The translations under genes and the position numbers were made by a program. The notes under the pieces were generated by a model, which ran no database searches, was not told the DNA's origin, and saw only the letters and a program-made list of their open reading frames with translations. From Arthrobacter sp. M4 (GTDB lineage: Bacteria > Actinomycetota > Actinomycetes > Actinomycetales > Micrococcaceae), in the NCBI RefSeq assembly GCF_020251205.1, contig NZ_JAIWYX010000009.1:62001-126000 (forward strand): a stretch of DNA of 64,000 nucleotides, read 5' to 3'. Each line of letters opens with the position of its first letter. The first letter of the stretch is position 1. Of the stretch, positions 43,085 to 51,088 are shown piece after piece.

Positions 43085-43103
43085 GCTGTGAGCGGGCTGT
43101 GAG
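43085..43103. promoter_or_regulatory. PhoP-like direct-repeat box
   Basis: GCTGTGAG occurs at 43085-43092 and again at 43096-43103, an 11-bp spacing. On the other strand this reads TCACAGC-CCGC-TCACAGC, the direct-repeat consensus reported for mycobacterial PhoP. A further TCACAGC half-site lies at 43159-43165 towards the divergent plus-strand gene. Confidence 0.7.
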
Positions 43104-43246
43104 TTCAAGCCTAGCCACGGGGGAGCTGCGAATCACCGTTGTCAGGGGTGGTTCATGGTCACAGCGGGCCCTGCAGTCCGGCACAGGCCCCGCACAGGAT
43201 TGGTGCCCACCCTGAAGGGGAGAAGCCAAACTCGTTGGAGGACATC

Positions 43247-44212
43247 ATGACTCAGGACAACACGCCGCAGCCCGCTCCGCGCGACTCGGACCCGCGCACA
43301 ACCCCCACCCAGCCGATCCATCAGGGAAACCCCGTGCCCACGCCCCAGGCAGGTTCAAGCCCGGCGCAGGCTTCGGGATGGGCCTGGGGGCCCGCTGAAT
43401 CAGCTCACGACGGCGCCACGCACCAGCCGTCTGCTGGCTGGGGCTCGCCCGGGGCCGGTTCGACGGCGGATGGCCAGGTGCCGTCATCGGGCAGCGCCAC
43501 CCAGATCGCCGCCAGCGGCTGGGGCTCGCCCGGCTGGGGCGCGCCGTCCGATCCGCGCAACGGTTCCTTTGGCCCGAACGCACGACGTTGGACCGTCAAG
43601 CGAGGGCTCGTCGTTGGCGGCGTCGCCGTAGTACTGGCCGGAGCAACCGCTGCCGGGGTGTACGCCGCAACCAACTCACCATCAACGCCGGCAAACGGCG
43701 TTGCCGGGGCAGGCGGGCAGCCGGGAGGATTCAATGGAACGGGTCCCAACGGTACAGGCCAGAACGGGACCGGCACGCAAGGCATGCCAGGGGGACAGGG
43801 GTTCCAAGGTATGCCTGGAGGCGCTGCGCCGGACGGGATGGGGATGGGCTTTTCCGGGCTCAATGCTGCCATTCACTCGGAGTACGTGGTCCTGCAAGGC
43901 CAGTCCTACGTCACCATGTCCGAGCAACTCGGCACCGTGACGGCTATTTCCTCCGACTCGATCACGGTCAAGAGCGACGATGGCTTCAGCAGGAGCTACC
44001 AGTTGGGGTCCGGTGTCCAAGTGGGCCAGTCCTTCACCAGGCGGGGCAGCAGCGCGACCTCGGGAACGCTGACCCTGGCTGACATAACTCAGGGGAGCAT
44101 CATCCGGATTACGGCACTCAAGAACGGTGACACCTACTCAGCCCAGGTCATTAGGATTTCCACCAACGCGGGGAGCGGGCAGAATTCCACCCAGGGTTCG
44201 AGCTCCAACTAA
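43247..44212 (+). CDS. Membrane-anchored protein with DUF5666-like domain
   Basis: A 321-residue protein with a cytoplasmic N-terminus of 120 low-complexity residues rich in Gly, Pro, Ser and Trp (GWGSPG repeats). One transmembrane helix follows (about 123-145, LVVGGVAVVLAGATAAGVYA), then a glycine/Asn-rich stretch. The C-terminal beta domain contains GTVTAISSDSITVKSDDG and SIIRITALKNGDTY, which resembles DUF5666. The domain should be outside the cell. It is divergent from the PhoP-like regulator and shares its control region. The start has GGAGG. Function unknown. Confidence 0.78.
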   Translation: MTQDNTPQPAPRDSDPRTTPTQPIHQGNPVPTPQAGSSPAQASGWAWGPAESAHDGATHQPSAGWGSPGAGSTADGQVPSSGSATQIAASGWGSPGWGAPSDPRNGSFGPNARRWTVKRGLVVGGVAVVLAGATAAGVYAATNSPSTPANGVAGAGGQPGGFNGTGPNGTGQNGTGTQGMPGGQGFQGMPGGAAPDGMGMGFSGLNAAIHSEYVVLQGQSYVTMSEQLGTVTAISSDSITVKSDDGFSRSYQLGSGVQVGQSFTRRGSSATSGTLTLADITQGSIIRITALKNGDTYSAQVIRISTNAGSGQNSTQGSSSN

Positions 44213-44588
44213 CCCCAGTCGTTATCAGCCGCGTGCCTCACGTGAGGGGGATTGGTGGAGGGGTCCTGTGTGGTCGACGGACTCTACTACCAGAAAAATC
44301 GCGGTGGAGATCACATTTTTTCTGATTTGGATTTTCAACCGTTGTTCGCCGGATTTTGAGATTCAGGTAACGAACTTGACGTTGAATCAAGCAAGACCTA
44401 GTAGATGCAGCGCCGAATAATATTCGGAAACTTGCCATCTGGTGGTCAGAACGAATATCGAGTGTGACTCAAAATAACGCGAGGCAAAATTGTGATTTGC
44501 GACACAATAGTACTTTTCGTCTCATGATGTGGACTCTTTCCGGCTTTGTTACTTGCTAGTTCCGTTTGTTACGTTGCACACTGCCAAT
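44213..44588. other. AT-rich intergenic region
   Basis: About 375 bp with no gene. It is markedly richer in A/T than its surroundings, with several direct GTTAC/GTTCC elements near 44548-44572 (GTTAC at 44548 and 44568, GTTCC at 44559). These may be sites for the winged-helix regulator downstream. A perfect 12-bp palindrome is at 44236-44247. Confidence 0.4.
44236..44247. promoter_or_regulatory. Perfect 12-bp palindrome
   Basis: CCTCACGTGAGG, 24 nt after the DUF5666-like gene stop. It has no U-tract on either side, so it looks more like a protein-binding dyad than a terminator. Confidence 0.35.
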
Positions 44589-44681
44589 GTGAACAAGAAC
44601 TCAACAGCATCTGCAGCCGCAGCAATCGAGCCCAGCGCACCAGCTGGCGTTGAGATGAGCTGTTGTCGAATGCACGCCTAA
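44589..44681 (+). CDS. Possible leader peptide with Cys-Cys
   Basis: A 30-codon ORF starting with GTG and ending MSCCRMHA before TAA. There is no ribosome site, so leaderless or internal translation from ATG 44656 (eight codons) would be needed. Consecutive TGT codons near the end of a short ORF in a long leader recall cysteine-responsive attenuators of mycobacteria. A GC-rich hairpin-prone stretch follows (GCCC-N6-GGGC at about 44718-44731). Weak evidence. Confidence 0.25.
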   Translation: MNKNSTASAAAAIEPSAPAGVEMSCCRMHA

Positions 44682-44810
44682 CTTTCCACCCCAAAAAGTG
44701 TCAGGCATTCGCCCCCTGCCCAGCGTCGGGCGCCTTCCCCATACTCATTGCGGGGACACCTAAGCATTCGAAGCCGCGATGACGGCTATTCACCTTGAGG
44801 TAAGCACTCC

Positions 44811-45680
44811 ATGTCAGTTGCATCCGGATACGTCCACATCTCAGTTCGTAACGCCAACAAGGCAGCCTCCAACGCGGGGCTCCGCCAGGGCCTCGGAACC
44901 CGACCCGCCTACGCCCCCGCCGGGGCAGGAGCCAACAGCCCGGCTCCAGGCTATGTTCCCCAGGGCTACAACCCCACCAGCTACGGACAGCTCCGGGCTG
45001 TTCCGTCAGACGCCGCTCCCATGACGGCGCCCACTCCCGTCGTCGCCACTCCGGACCGCACTGTCCGGCCCGTACCCAATGACAATGTCGCCCGCGGCTT
45101 TGTGCTGTACATGGGCATCGACGAGGAGACCGCGGCTGCCGCGGGAACCTCCATCGCCAAGCTTGCCCAGGAAATCCGCGCCTACGCCCAGTCCCTTGTC
45201 AGCGGCGCAGAAAGCTATGCCGCCGTCGCGGTTGCGCCGGCCAGCGCACCGGGCTCGGCCCTCGACGTTGTTCGTTCCACCTTCGGTGACCCGACGGTCG
45301 GCAACCGCCAGCGCACAGAGGCTGCGGCCCGTCCGCAGGCCGCACAGGAAGCCCGCCCCTCCGGTGTGCTGATTGACCTTGCCCGCCGCGAAGTGCACCT
45401 CGACGGCGAATCCCTCAACCTGACGTTCAAGGAATTTGAGCTGCTGAACTACCTCGTTGAGAACGGCACGCGCACGGTTGGCCGTGACGAACTGCTTGAG
45501 GGCCTGTGGCGCAACGCCGAGGAAGTTCCCAACGAGCGCACCATCGACGTCCACATCCGGCGCCTCCGCTCCAAGCTCGGCCGCCTTGCCAACACCGTGC
45601 GCACCGTCCGCGGTCAGGGCTACCGTTTCTACGAGCACCCGGAGGTCATCGTTTGGGCCGCCCCGGAATACTCCATCTAA
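44811..45680 (+). CDS. Stand-alone OmpR-type winged-helix regulator
   Basis: A 289-residue DNA-binding protein without a receiver domain. Residues 1-85 are low complexity (Gly/Pro/Ala). Residues 92-150 are a small alpha/beta domain (RGFVLYMGIDEETAAAAG). Residues 180-285 are a PhoB-like winged helix: LTFKEFELLNYLVENGTRTVGRDELL, ERTIDVHIRRLRSKLG and VRGQGYRFY. Such orphan regulators are common in Micrococcales, and their signals are unknown. The start has GAGG 10 nt upstream. A clear terminator follows. Confidence 0.85.
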   Translation: MSVASGYVHISVRNANKAASNAGLRQGLGTRPAYAPAGAGANSPAPGYVPQGYNPTSYGQLRAVPSDAAPMTAPTPVVATPDRTVRPVPNDNVARGFVLYMGIDEETAAAAGTSIAKLAQEIRAYAQSLVSGAESYAAVAVAPASAPGSALDVVRSTFGDPTVGNRQRTEAAARPQAAQEARPSGVLIDLARREVHLDGESLNLTFKEFELLNYLVENGTRTVGRDELLEGLWRNAEEVPNERTIDVHIRRLRSKLGRLANTVRTVRGQGYRFYEHPEVIVWAAPEYSI

Positions 45681-45711
45681 CCCTTTCGTAAGCTACGGCA
45701 CGTAAGCTGCG

Positions 45712-45743
45712 GCGCCCGTTCCCTCTGGGAGCGGGCGCTTTTG
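45712..45743 (+). terminator. Rho-independent terminator
   Basis: GCGCCCGTTCCC (from 45712) pairs with GGGAGCGGGCGC around CTCT with one mismatch, and CTTTTGCGG follows. It lies 32 nt after the winged-helix gene. Confidence 0.85.
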
Positions 45744-45935
45744 CGGAACCATCCCTCGGCGCCTGCTGGGACTAGGCGTCCCGCCGGGCAGGTTACTATC
45801 GACAACTCCGCGAGCTCGGATGGCGCAGTGCAGGGGTTTTTGCTTCGCTCCGCGGCCAAAAATCTGTTGGGCGTGACGCGATGATTTTCGGCGTGACGGC
45901 TCCACCCATTCGGCCTGCGGGGATAGGCTTTGGGC

Positions 45936-46463
45936 ATGAGTGACCACCACATAAAGCGCTTGGTGATTATGCGGCACGCCAAGTCTGACTGGCCGGATGG
46001 CGTGCCGGACCACGAGCGCCCGCTGATGGAACGTGGACACCGGGAGGCTCCGCTGGCCGGCAAGTGGCTGCTCAAGCACAAAGTGGTTCCGGACTTTATC
46101 CTCTGCTCGTCGTCTCTGCGGACCAGGCAGACCTGCACCTGGGTGTGCCAGGAGTTGGGGGACAAGGCGCCCACTCCAAAGCTCGAGGACGGACTTTATG
46201 CCGCGTCGGCGATGCGCATGCTGTCCATCATCAACCACGTGCCGGATACCGTGACTACGCTCATGGTGGTGGCGCATATGCCGGGCGTCCAGGACTTGGC
46301 CATGCATCTGGCCTCCCGTGATTCAGAACATGACGCCTATATGGACGCTGCCACTCGCTATCCCACCAGCGCTTTCACTGTGTTGGAAGTGGAAAAACCG
46401 TGGGCTGAACTAGATGGCCAGGATGCCAAGCTGACCCACTTCACCGTCCCGCGGGCCAAATAA
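45936..46463 (+). CDS. SixA-like histidine phosphatase
   Basis: A 175-residue histidine phosphatase of the short SixA type. The catalytic R-H-A-K motif (LVIMRHAKSDWPDG) gives Arg13 and phospho-His14. A second Arg appears in SSLRTRQT, and the conserved second His is in VVAHMPGVQDLA. It may remove phosphate from phosphohistidine in signalling proteins; the substrate is open. ATG 45936 is used, with TTG 45930 two codons up. No strong ribosome site. Upstream 45744-45935 holds only a short repeated GGCGTGACG and no gene. Confidence 0.88.
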   Translation: MSDHHIKRLVIMRHAKSDWPDGVPDHERPLMERGHREAPLAGKWLLKHKVVPDFILCSSSLRTRQTCTWVCQELGDKAPTPKLEDGLYAASAMRMLSIINHVPDTVTTLMVVAHMPGVQDLAMHLASRDSEHDAYMDAATRYPTSAFTVLEVEKPWAELDGQDAKLTHFTVPRAK

Positions 46464-46639
46464 CATCCCTGCGCGCCCAAGCAACATCCCTGCGCCCGAA
46501 ATAACAGCTCCGCTGTCCGCGTCGCCGCGAAGGTTGAGGGTCCCATAGCGCGGCTTCAAAGCTGCTTAATTGGATGCATCGTATCGATTCGCTATGCCTT
46601 ACCGTGGCAGTGAACCCGCGGTCGGGTGTTTACTTAGAT

Positions 46640-46655
46640 AGTAAGCATGCTGAGT
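46640..46655. promoter_or_regulatory. Near-palindrome upstream of coiled-coil membrane gene
   Basis: AGTAAGCATGCTGAGT, with core AGCATGCT palindrome and preceding TTACTTAGATAGTAA dyad (46630-46644), sits 15-30 nt ahead of the GTG at 46670. AT-rich and dyad-symmetric, it is likely a promoter/operator of a stress-type gene. I do not know its regulator. Confidence 0.4.
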
Positions 46656-46669
46656 AAAAGGAGTGAATC

Positions 46670-47257
46670 GTGGATTCAGCACAGCTTTTGTGGATCATCG
46701 TTGCGATCATCGTGGTCCTGGCAGTCATTGCAGTACTCCTGTTCGTGGCGCGTCGACGCAAGGATGAAGCGGCCCGCCGCAAGGCAGCCGAAATCCGGGA
46801 GAAGGCACGCGAAGAAGATCTCGCGGCCCGTGACCGGGAAGCCAAGGCCTCGCGTGCAGCGGCAGACGCACAGCGAGCCGAAGTGGAGGCCGAGCGGCTG
46901 CGTCGGGAAGCCAGCCAACAGCGGTCAGAGGCGCAGGAAGTTAGGACACGCACGCAGGAAGAACTCAGGAAGGCCGACTCATTGGATCCTGACGTCCGCA
47001 CCAGCCAGGAAGCCCGTGAAGACCGGCAATCGCGACGGGACGCTGATACGACGTCGGCCACCCCCGCACGCGACGTCACTGACCGTGAGGTTCCTCGCCG
47101 AGAGGACGATGTGCGCCACGATGACGAGGTGCGCCAAGCGGATACGGCGCATCAGGCCGGTCCGTTCCGCCGAAGGGACGCTGTGCAGGGCGACGGCTCT
47201 GTCAGGCATGACGACGACACAGTGACCCGCCAGGACGAGCACCCTCGGAGGCGCTAG
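46670..47257 (+). CDS. Membrane protein with coiled-coil and charged tail
   Basis: A 195-residue protein. Residues 5-27 form one transmembrane helix (LLWIIVAIIVVLAVIAVLLFV). A highly charged coiled coil follows (residues 28-105, rich in Ala, Arg, Glu). The final 85 residues are a polar disordered tail with many Asp, Arg and His. It has no signal peptidase site and resembles other actinobacterial single-span membrane proteins of unknown role. Start is GTG with AAAAGGAG upstream. Confidence 0.75.
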   Translation: MDSAQLLWIIVAIIVVLAVIAVLLFVARRRKDEAARRKAAEIREKAREEDLAARDREAKASRAAADAQRAEVEAERLRREASQQRSEAQEVRTRTQEELRKADSLDPDVRTSQEAREDRQSRRDADTTSATPARDVTDREVPRREDDVRHDDEVRQADTAHQAGPFRRRDAVQGDGSVRHDDDTVTRQDEHPRRR

Positions 47258-47298
47258 CGAGGCGGTCAGCCGGAAAATATAAGGCGATCCGACCCGCG

Positions 47299-47919
47299 CT
47301 ACCGCGGTTTGGACGTCGTTCGAGAACCAGCGCGTTGGGCTCCAGCGCGCTGGTTTGCTGTTCGCGGGGTGCTGGACCTGGTGGTCAAGCCCCTCGCGGT
47401 GGCCTGGCGGCGGGTCTGTGCGCCTGACTTTGCGCCCGCCGTCGACCCTTTCGCGCGAGGTTGCGCGCCCTTCGTCCCGGTGGTTCGTGGGCGCGCGGCC
47501 GGACGCATCCCTTTGGCTGCGGGGGCAACTCGCCGGCCGGGCAGGACAGCGCCCGCAAACAACGCTATGAGCGTGCCAAAGCCGGCGGCGACTGCCAGAT
47601 AGAAGTAGATGTCGGAGTCCTGGGTGGAAACGGCAGTGCCCAACGCATTCCCGTCTTGGTTGAAAGCGATGCCCCACATCCGAAGGAATGCGATGGCGAA
47701 GGCCACACACAGCGTCGATCCGACGCATCCGAGCAACGCCACAAAGTAACGGCGCCGCGCGAACACTTCGGCAATGCACGCTACATAGCCGATGCCCACC
47801 GCCGCGAGGAAGGCAAAGAGCGCAATTTCCTCCAAGGTGATGGACAGCAACACCAACAGGCCCACCGAAACGCCGGCGGCCACCACCGCCAGCTTCCCGC
47901 TGTTCCCCATGTGACGCAT
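47299..47919 (-). CDS. Membrane protein with basic tail
   Basis: A 206-residue protein with four hydrophobic helices (about residues 8-27, 30-50, 57-82 and 105-128). A 75-residue tail almost entirely of Arg, Ala, Gly, Thr and Pro follows (RQATARGLTTRSS and similar). Such a basic tail may bind nucleic acid or anionic lipids; this is inference. It is convergent with the coiled-coil membrane gene. Function unknown. The start is uncertain because no ribosome site is visible. Confidence 0.7.
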   Translation of the reverse strand: MRHMGNSGKLAVVAAGVSVGLLVLLSITLEEIALFAFLAAVGIGYVACIAEVFARRRYFVALLGCVGSTLCVAFAIAFLRMWGIAFNQDGNALGTAVSTQDSDIYFYLAVAAGFGTLIALFAGAVLPGRRVAPAAKGMRPAARPRTTGTKGAQPRAKGSTAGAKSGAQTRRQATARGLTTRSSTPRTANQRAGAQRAGSRTTSKPR

Positions 47920-48040
47920 GAGGTTAATGATGTACGACGTCGGCCGCTCACCAGCGGCGGCACGCGTTGTGGCTACGTCTCATTCCTAGCGGCCCTGCGC
48001 ACGCGTGGTTAGACCTGCCGGCAATGGCGCCTGCACCCGC

Positions 48041-50374
48041 TCATCTCAGGACGCCGTGCGTGCTGGGGGTGAAAAGCATCTGCGCGCTTGCGAACTGCTC
48101 GGTGGCAAGGATGCCTTGCGTTATCACGGGGTTCAGGATCTGACCCGTGAAGTTGTCGCCGAGCCGCAGGGACCCTGTGGGGGAGGGAAGATGGCTTTGG
48201 CTCGAGCTCGCCACGGTCCAGGTTCCGGGGAAGCTAGAGTAGTAGGTCACCGAGATGCGTAACTGTTGGTTGACTTTGTCAAAGACCGCGCAAATGAACA
48301 TCCACCTGTTGTCCGGCTGTGGCATGTACAACTGGACCTGTTCTGGTGAGTTGGTTGTGGTCCAAGTTGCTAGTTCGAGCCTCCCGCTCGGGTCCAGCCG
48401 CAGTGCCGCGGCGACGGTCCCGTTGTCGGCAATCTGCTCTATCAGCGACTGGGTTGTTCCATTTGCTGCTTTCGTGGGGCAAAACCACCCTGAGACGCTG
48501 AAGCTCTCCGCCGTGTTGACACCCGAGGACGAAGTTGTCCCGAAGTGTCCGGGTAGGCCGTCGAGCTGAAGGGCATCGATCTTGGTGGTTCCGGGGTGCG
48601 CCGAGCTCATGTCTCCCTGGCAGGAGCCGGATTCATAAGGTGTGCTGAAATCCGTGGCAACGGGAACCCAACTTGCAGGGCTTGGCGCAGTGATGGGGAG
48701 CACCGTATTGGGTCCAGTCGTGGAGTTGGCCACGCGGAACCGATACATAACCGGATAGCTGACATGGCCTGCGTAGTCGAACGCCCAAGCGGTGAGAAAA
48801 GTGTCGTAATCAATCGGTCCCACGGTCGCCGTCGCCGTTCGCCCATCGGCGGGACAGACCACCACGTATTCTGCTACCCGCGGCGTACCGCAACTGAGGT
48901 TGGAGGCGAACACCGTATTCGGATAGCCGGTGACCGTATATATGAAACCTTTGGCCGGATACGTGCCCGGCTCGTTAATGGTGAACTCGTATTGACCTAC
49001 GCCTATAGTCCCTCCGTCGTTGACTGCGCCAGTGTTCGTTCCAGGGACGGTGGTAATGGTGGTGGGAGGTGTGATGATCGGCGTCTTCGGTGGCATCAAC
49101 TTCCCCATGAAGTAGCCCGAAACGTCCGCTATCAACTGGGTGGTCCCGGATGAGCGGTTGAACAACGTGACTTTCCCGTCAGCCCCCACCGGGACAGTGA
49201 CAGAGTTCGCCACCGTCTGGCCTCCGCCGAAGTTCACATTCGAAGCATTCGGACGCCCGGCACCGGAAGCATAGGCACTGATGAACCCGAACGAGCGAGG
49301 CTCCGTCACTGTCAGGTTGAACATCACTGCCGAAACGTTCTCCGGAATCCCGGACACACCACCAACTTGGAACGACACAACTCCATCAGCACCCGCCGGG
49401 ACAGAACCGCGGGTGTCCAAAATCCGCGAAGGGCCCATGGGTGCGAACGCACCCGGAACGATCGGAGTCCCCGAGAGGTAGTAGCCCGAAACGTCGGCTA
49501 TCAGATGGGTAGTTCCGGAAGAACGGTTGAAGAGGGTGACCTTCCCATCGGCCCCCACCGGGACGGTGATGGAGTTCGGGACGGTCTGGCCCGGGCCGAA
49601 GTTGATACTGGAAGCGCTCGGGCGCGCCACGCCTGAGGCATAGGCGCTGATGAACCCGAAGGACTGCGGATCGGTCACCGTCAAGTTGAATACCACGGAG
49701 GCAGCATTCGCGGGGACCCCGGAAACCCCGCCGACCTGGAAAGAAAGCGCCGAATCCGCACCTATAGGCGCGGTGTCGCGAGTGTCGACCAACCGGGAAG
49801 GATTCAACGGGGCAAACGCACCCGGAACTATCGGGGTCCCGGCGAGGTAGTAGCCCGAAACGTCGGCAATCAGCTGGGTGGTCCCGGCTGAGCGGTTGAA
49901 CAACGTGACTTTTCCGTCAGCCCCCACCGGGACGGTGACAGAGTTCGCTACGGTCTGGCCGGCGCCGAAGTTCACATTCGATGCGTTCGGCCGCTCGGCG
50001 TCGGAGGCATAGGCACCGATGTACCCGAACGACTGCGCCTCCGTCACTGTCAGGTTGAACACCACTGCCGAAACGTTCGCCGGAATCCCGGACACTCCAC
50101 CAACTTGGAACGACACAACGCCATCGGCACCTGCAGGGGCAGAACTGCGGGTATCCAAGGCCCGGAAGGGCGAAAGCGACACAAATGCACCCGGGTCCAC
50201 CGGTTCCGTTGGGCCATACATTGCAATAGCCTCGGGAAAATCTTCAGGAACGCCAGCAGACGCAGGGATGGCCGAAACTCCCGAGGAAACCAGCAGTCCG
50301 GACAGAACAGCAAAAACGGCTAAGAACCTTGATCCACGCACGCCTAGGAGACCCCCGAAAATCCCGGACGGCAC
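48041..50374 (-). CDS. Secreted three-repeat protein with LamG-like domain
   Basis: A 777-residue secreted protein. A signal peptide lies within the first 40 residues (RFLAVFAVLSGLLVSSGVSA). Three near-identical 123-residue repeats then span about residues 60-425. Each has a LDTR element, VSFQVGGVSGIPANVSAVVFNLTV, and the VPVGADGKVTLFNRSAGTT-x-LIADVSGYY finish. A Pro/Thr linker follows. The last 200 residues resemble a concanavalin-like LamG fold (VSGWFCPTKAANGTTQSLIEQI). It is probably a cell-surface adhesin or matrix protein. Start GTG 50374 is tentative; 50341 is another GTG. Direct repeat AAATTGACCGC/AAATTGACGG lies just upstream. Confidence 0.85.
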   Translation of the reverse strand: MPSGIFGGLLGVRGSRFLAVFAVLSGLLVSSGVSAIPASAGVPEDFPEAIAMYGPTEPVDPGAFVSLSPFRALDTRSSAPAGADGVVSFQVGGVSGIPANVSAVVFNLTVTEAQSFGYIGAYASDAERPNASNVNFGAGQTVANSVTVPVGADGKVTLFNRSAGTTQLIADVSGYYLAGTPIVPGAFAPLNPSRLVDTRDTAPIGADSALSFQVGGVSGVPANAASVVFNLTVTDPQSFGFISAYASGVARPSASSINFGPGQTVPNSITVPVGADGKVTLFNRSSGTTHLIADVSGYYLSGTPIVPGAFAPMGPSRILDTRGSVPAGADGVVSFQVGGVSGIPENVSAVMFNLTVTEPRSFGFISAYASGAGRPNASNVNFGGGQTVANSVTVPVGADGKVTLFNRSSGTTQLIADVSGYFMGKLMPPKTPIITPPTTITTVPGTNTGAVNDGGTIGVGQYEFTINEPGTYPAKGFIYTVTGYPNTVFASNLSCGTPRVAEYVVVCPADGRTATATVGPIDYDTFLTAWAFDYAGHVSYPVMYRFRVANSTTGPNTVLPITAPSPASWVPVATDFSTPYESGSCQGDMSSAHPGTTKIDALQLDGLPGHFGTTSSSGVNTAESFSVSGWFCPTKAANGTTQSLIEQIADNGTVAAALRLDPSGRLELATWTTTNSPEQVQLYMPQPDNRWMFICAVFDKVNQQLRISVTYYSSFPGTWTVASSSQSHLPSPTGSLRLGDNFTGQILNPVITQGILATEQFASAQMLFTPSTHGVLR
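49111..50220. repeat. Three 369-bp direct repeats in coding sequence
   Basis: AGTAGCCCGAAACGTC occurs at 49111, 49480 and 49849 with 369-bp offsets. The units around it, 123 codons each, stay highly similar at DNA level. This suggests recent duplication or gene conversion and a risk of assembly collapse or copy-number change. Confidence 0.9.
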
Positions 50375-50461
50375 GATCTACCGTCAATTTGCGGTCAATT
50401 TACCAGAAAAGATGGCGCCATTGACCAACGGGAGCGGGCGGCGAAAACGTAACGGGGACGC

Positions 50462-51088
50462 CTACCGAACCACGTACCCGTGCATGGACGCCATGACCGC
50501 AGCAACACTCTGTTCCCGAGTTCGCTCCTGGTTGTACGTCTGGCGGTCCAGGCCAACAACAAAGATGGCACCGAAAATGGCGGTTTCGAGGCTGCCTCGG
50601 TTGATCGAAGCATCGACGGCGTAGGCGTCTGCAACCTTCGCCACAGCCGAGCCAACCACGGCCAGGAGTTCGGCACGTAGCTCGGCAAAGGTGTCCTGCC
50701 ACTCGCTGGGCGTTCTCCAGTTTTCGCTGACCCATAGCCGGGCGAACGACGGGTAATCGTCCATAAAATCGATGGCTTGACCGATCATCTCCGCCATACT
50801 CTCCAGAGGGTCCCCCACCGAGTCCTCAATGTCCTTCAGCCTGCCGAGCATGATGTCCACACCGTGCCGGAGCAGCTGTCCGATGAGCTCCGACTTGCTG
50901 CCGAAGTTGTAATACACGGTCCCCTTGGAAACCCCGGCCGCAGCGGCGATCTCATCCACCGTGACGTTGGCCGCGCCGCGCTCGCCGATCAACTCCATGG
51001 AGGCTTCGAAGAGTTTTTGCCGAGTAGCGTTGGTCCGCCCTGGTCGGAGCCGCTTGCCTTGGGTGCCGTCAACATCAGGCGAACTCAT
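50462..51088 (-). CDS. TetR family regulator
   Basis: A 208-residue repressor. The TetR helix-turn-helix is at residues 20-65 (RQKLFEASMELIGERGAANVTVDEIAAAAGVSKGTVYYNFGSKSELIGQLL). The ligand domain fills the rest. ATG overlaps the stop of the YhgE gene by four nucleotides (ATGA). It is the last gene of the ABC-like/YhgE/TetR operon, and the AACTGAC-TG-GTCAGTT palindrome in the operon promoter is its likely operator. The upstream frame extension to 51124 is not needed. Confidence 0.93.
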   Translation of the reverse strand: MSSPDVDGTQGKRLRPGRTNATRQKLFEASMELIGERGAANVTVDEIAAAAGVSKGTVYYNFGSKSELIGQLLRHGVDIMLGRLKDIEDSVGDPLESMAEMIGQAIDFMDDYPSFARLWVSENWRTPSEWQDTFAELRAELLAVVGSAVAKVADAYAVDASINRGSLETAIFGAIFVVGLDRQTYNQERTREQSVAAVMASMHGYVVR

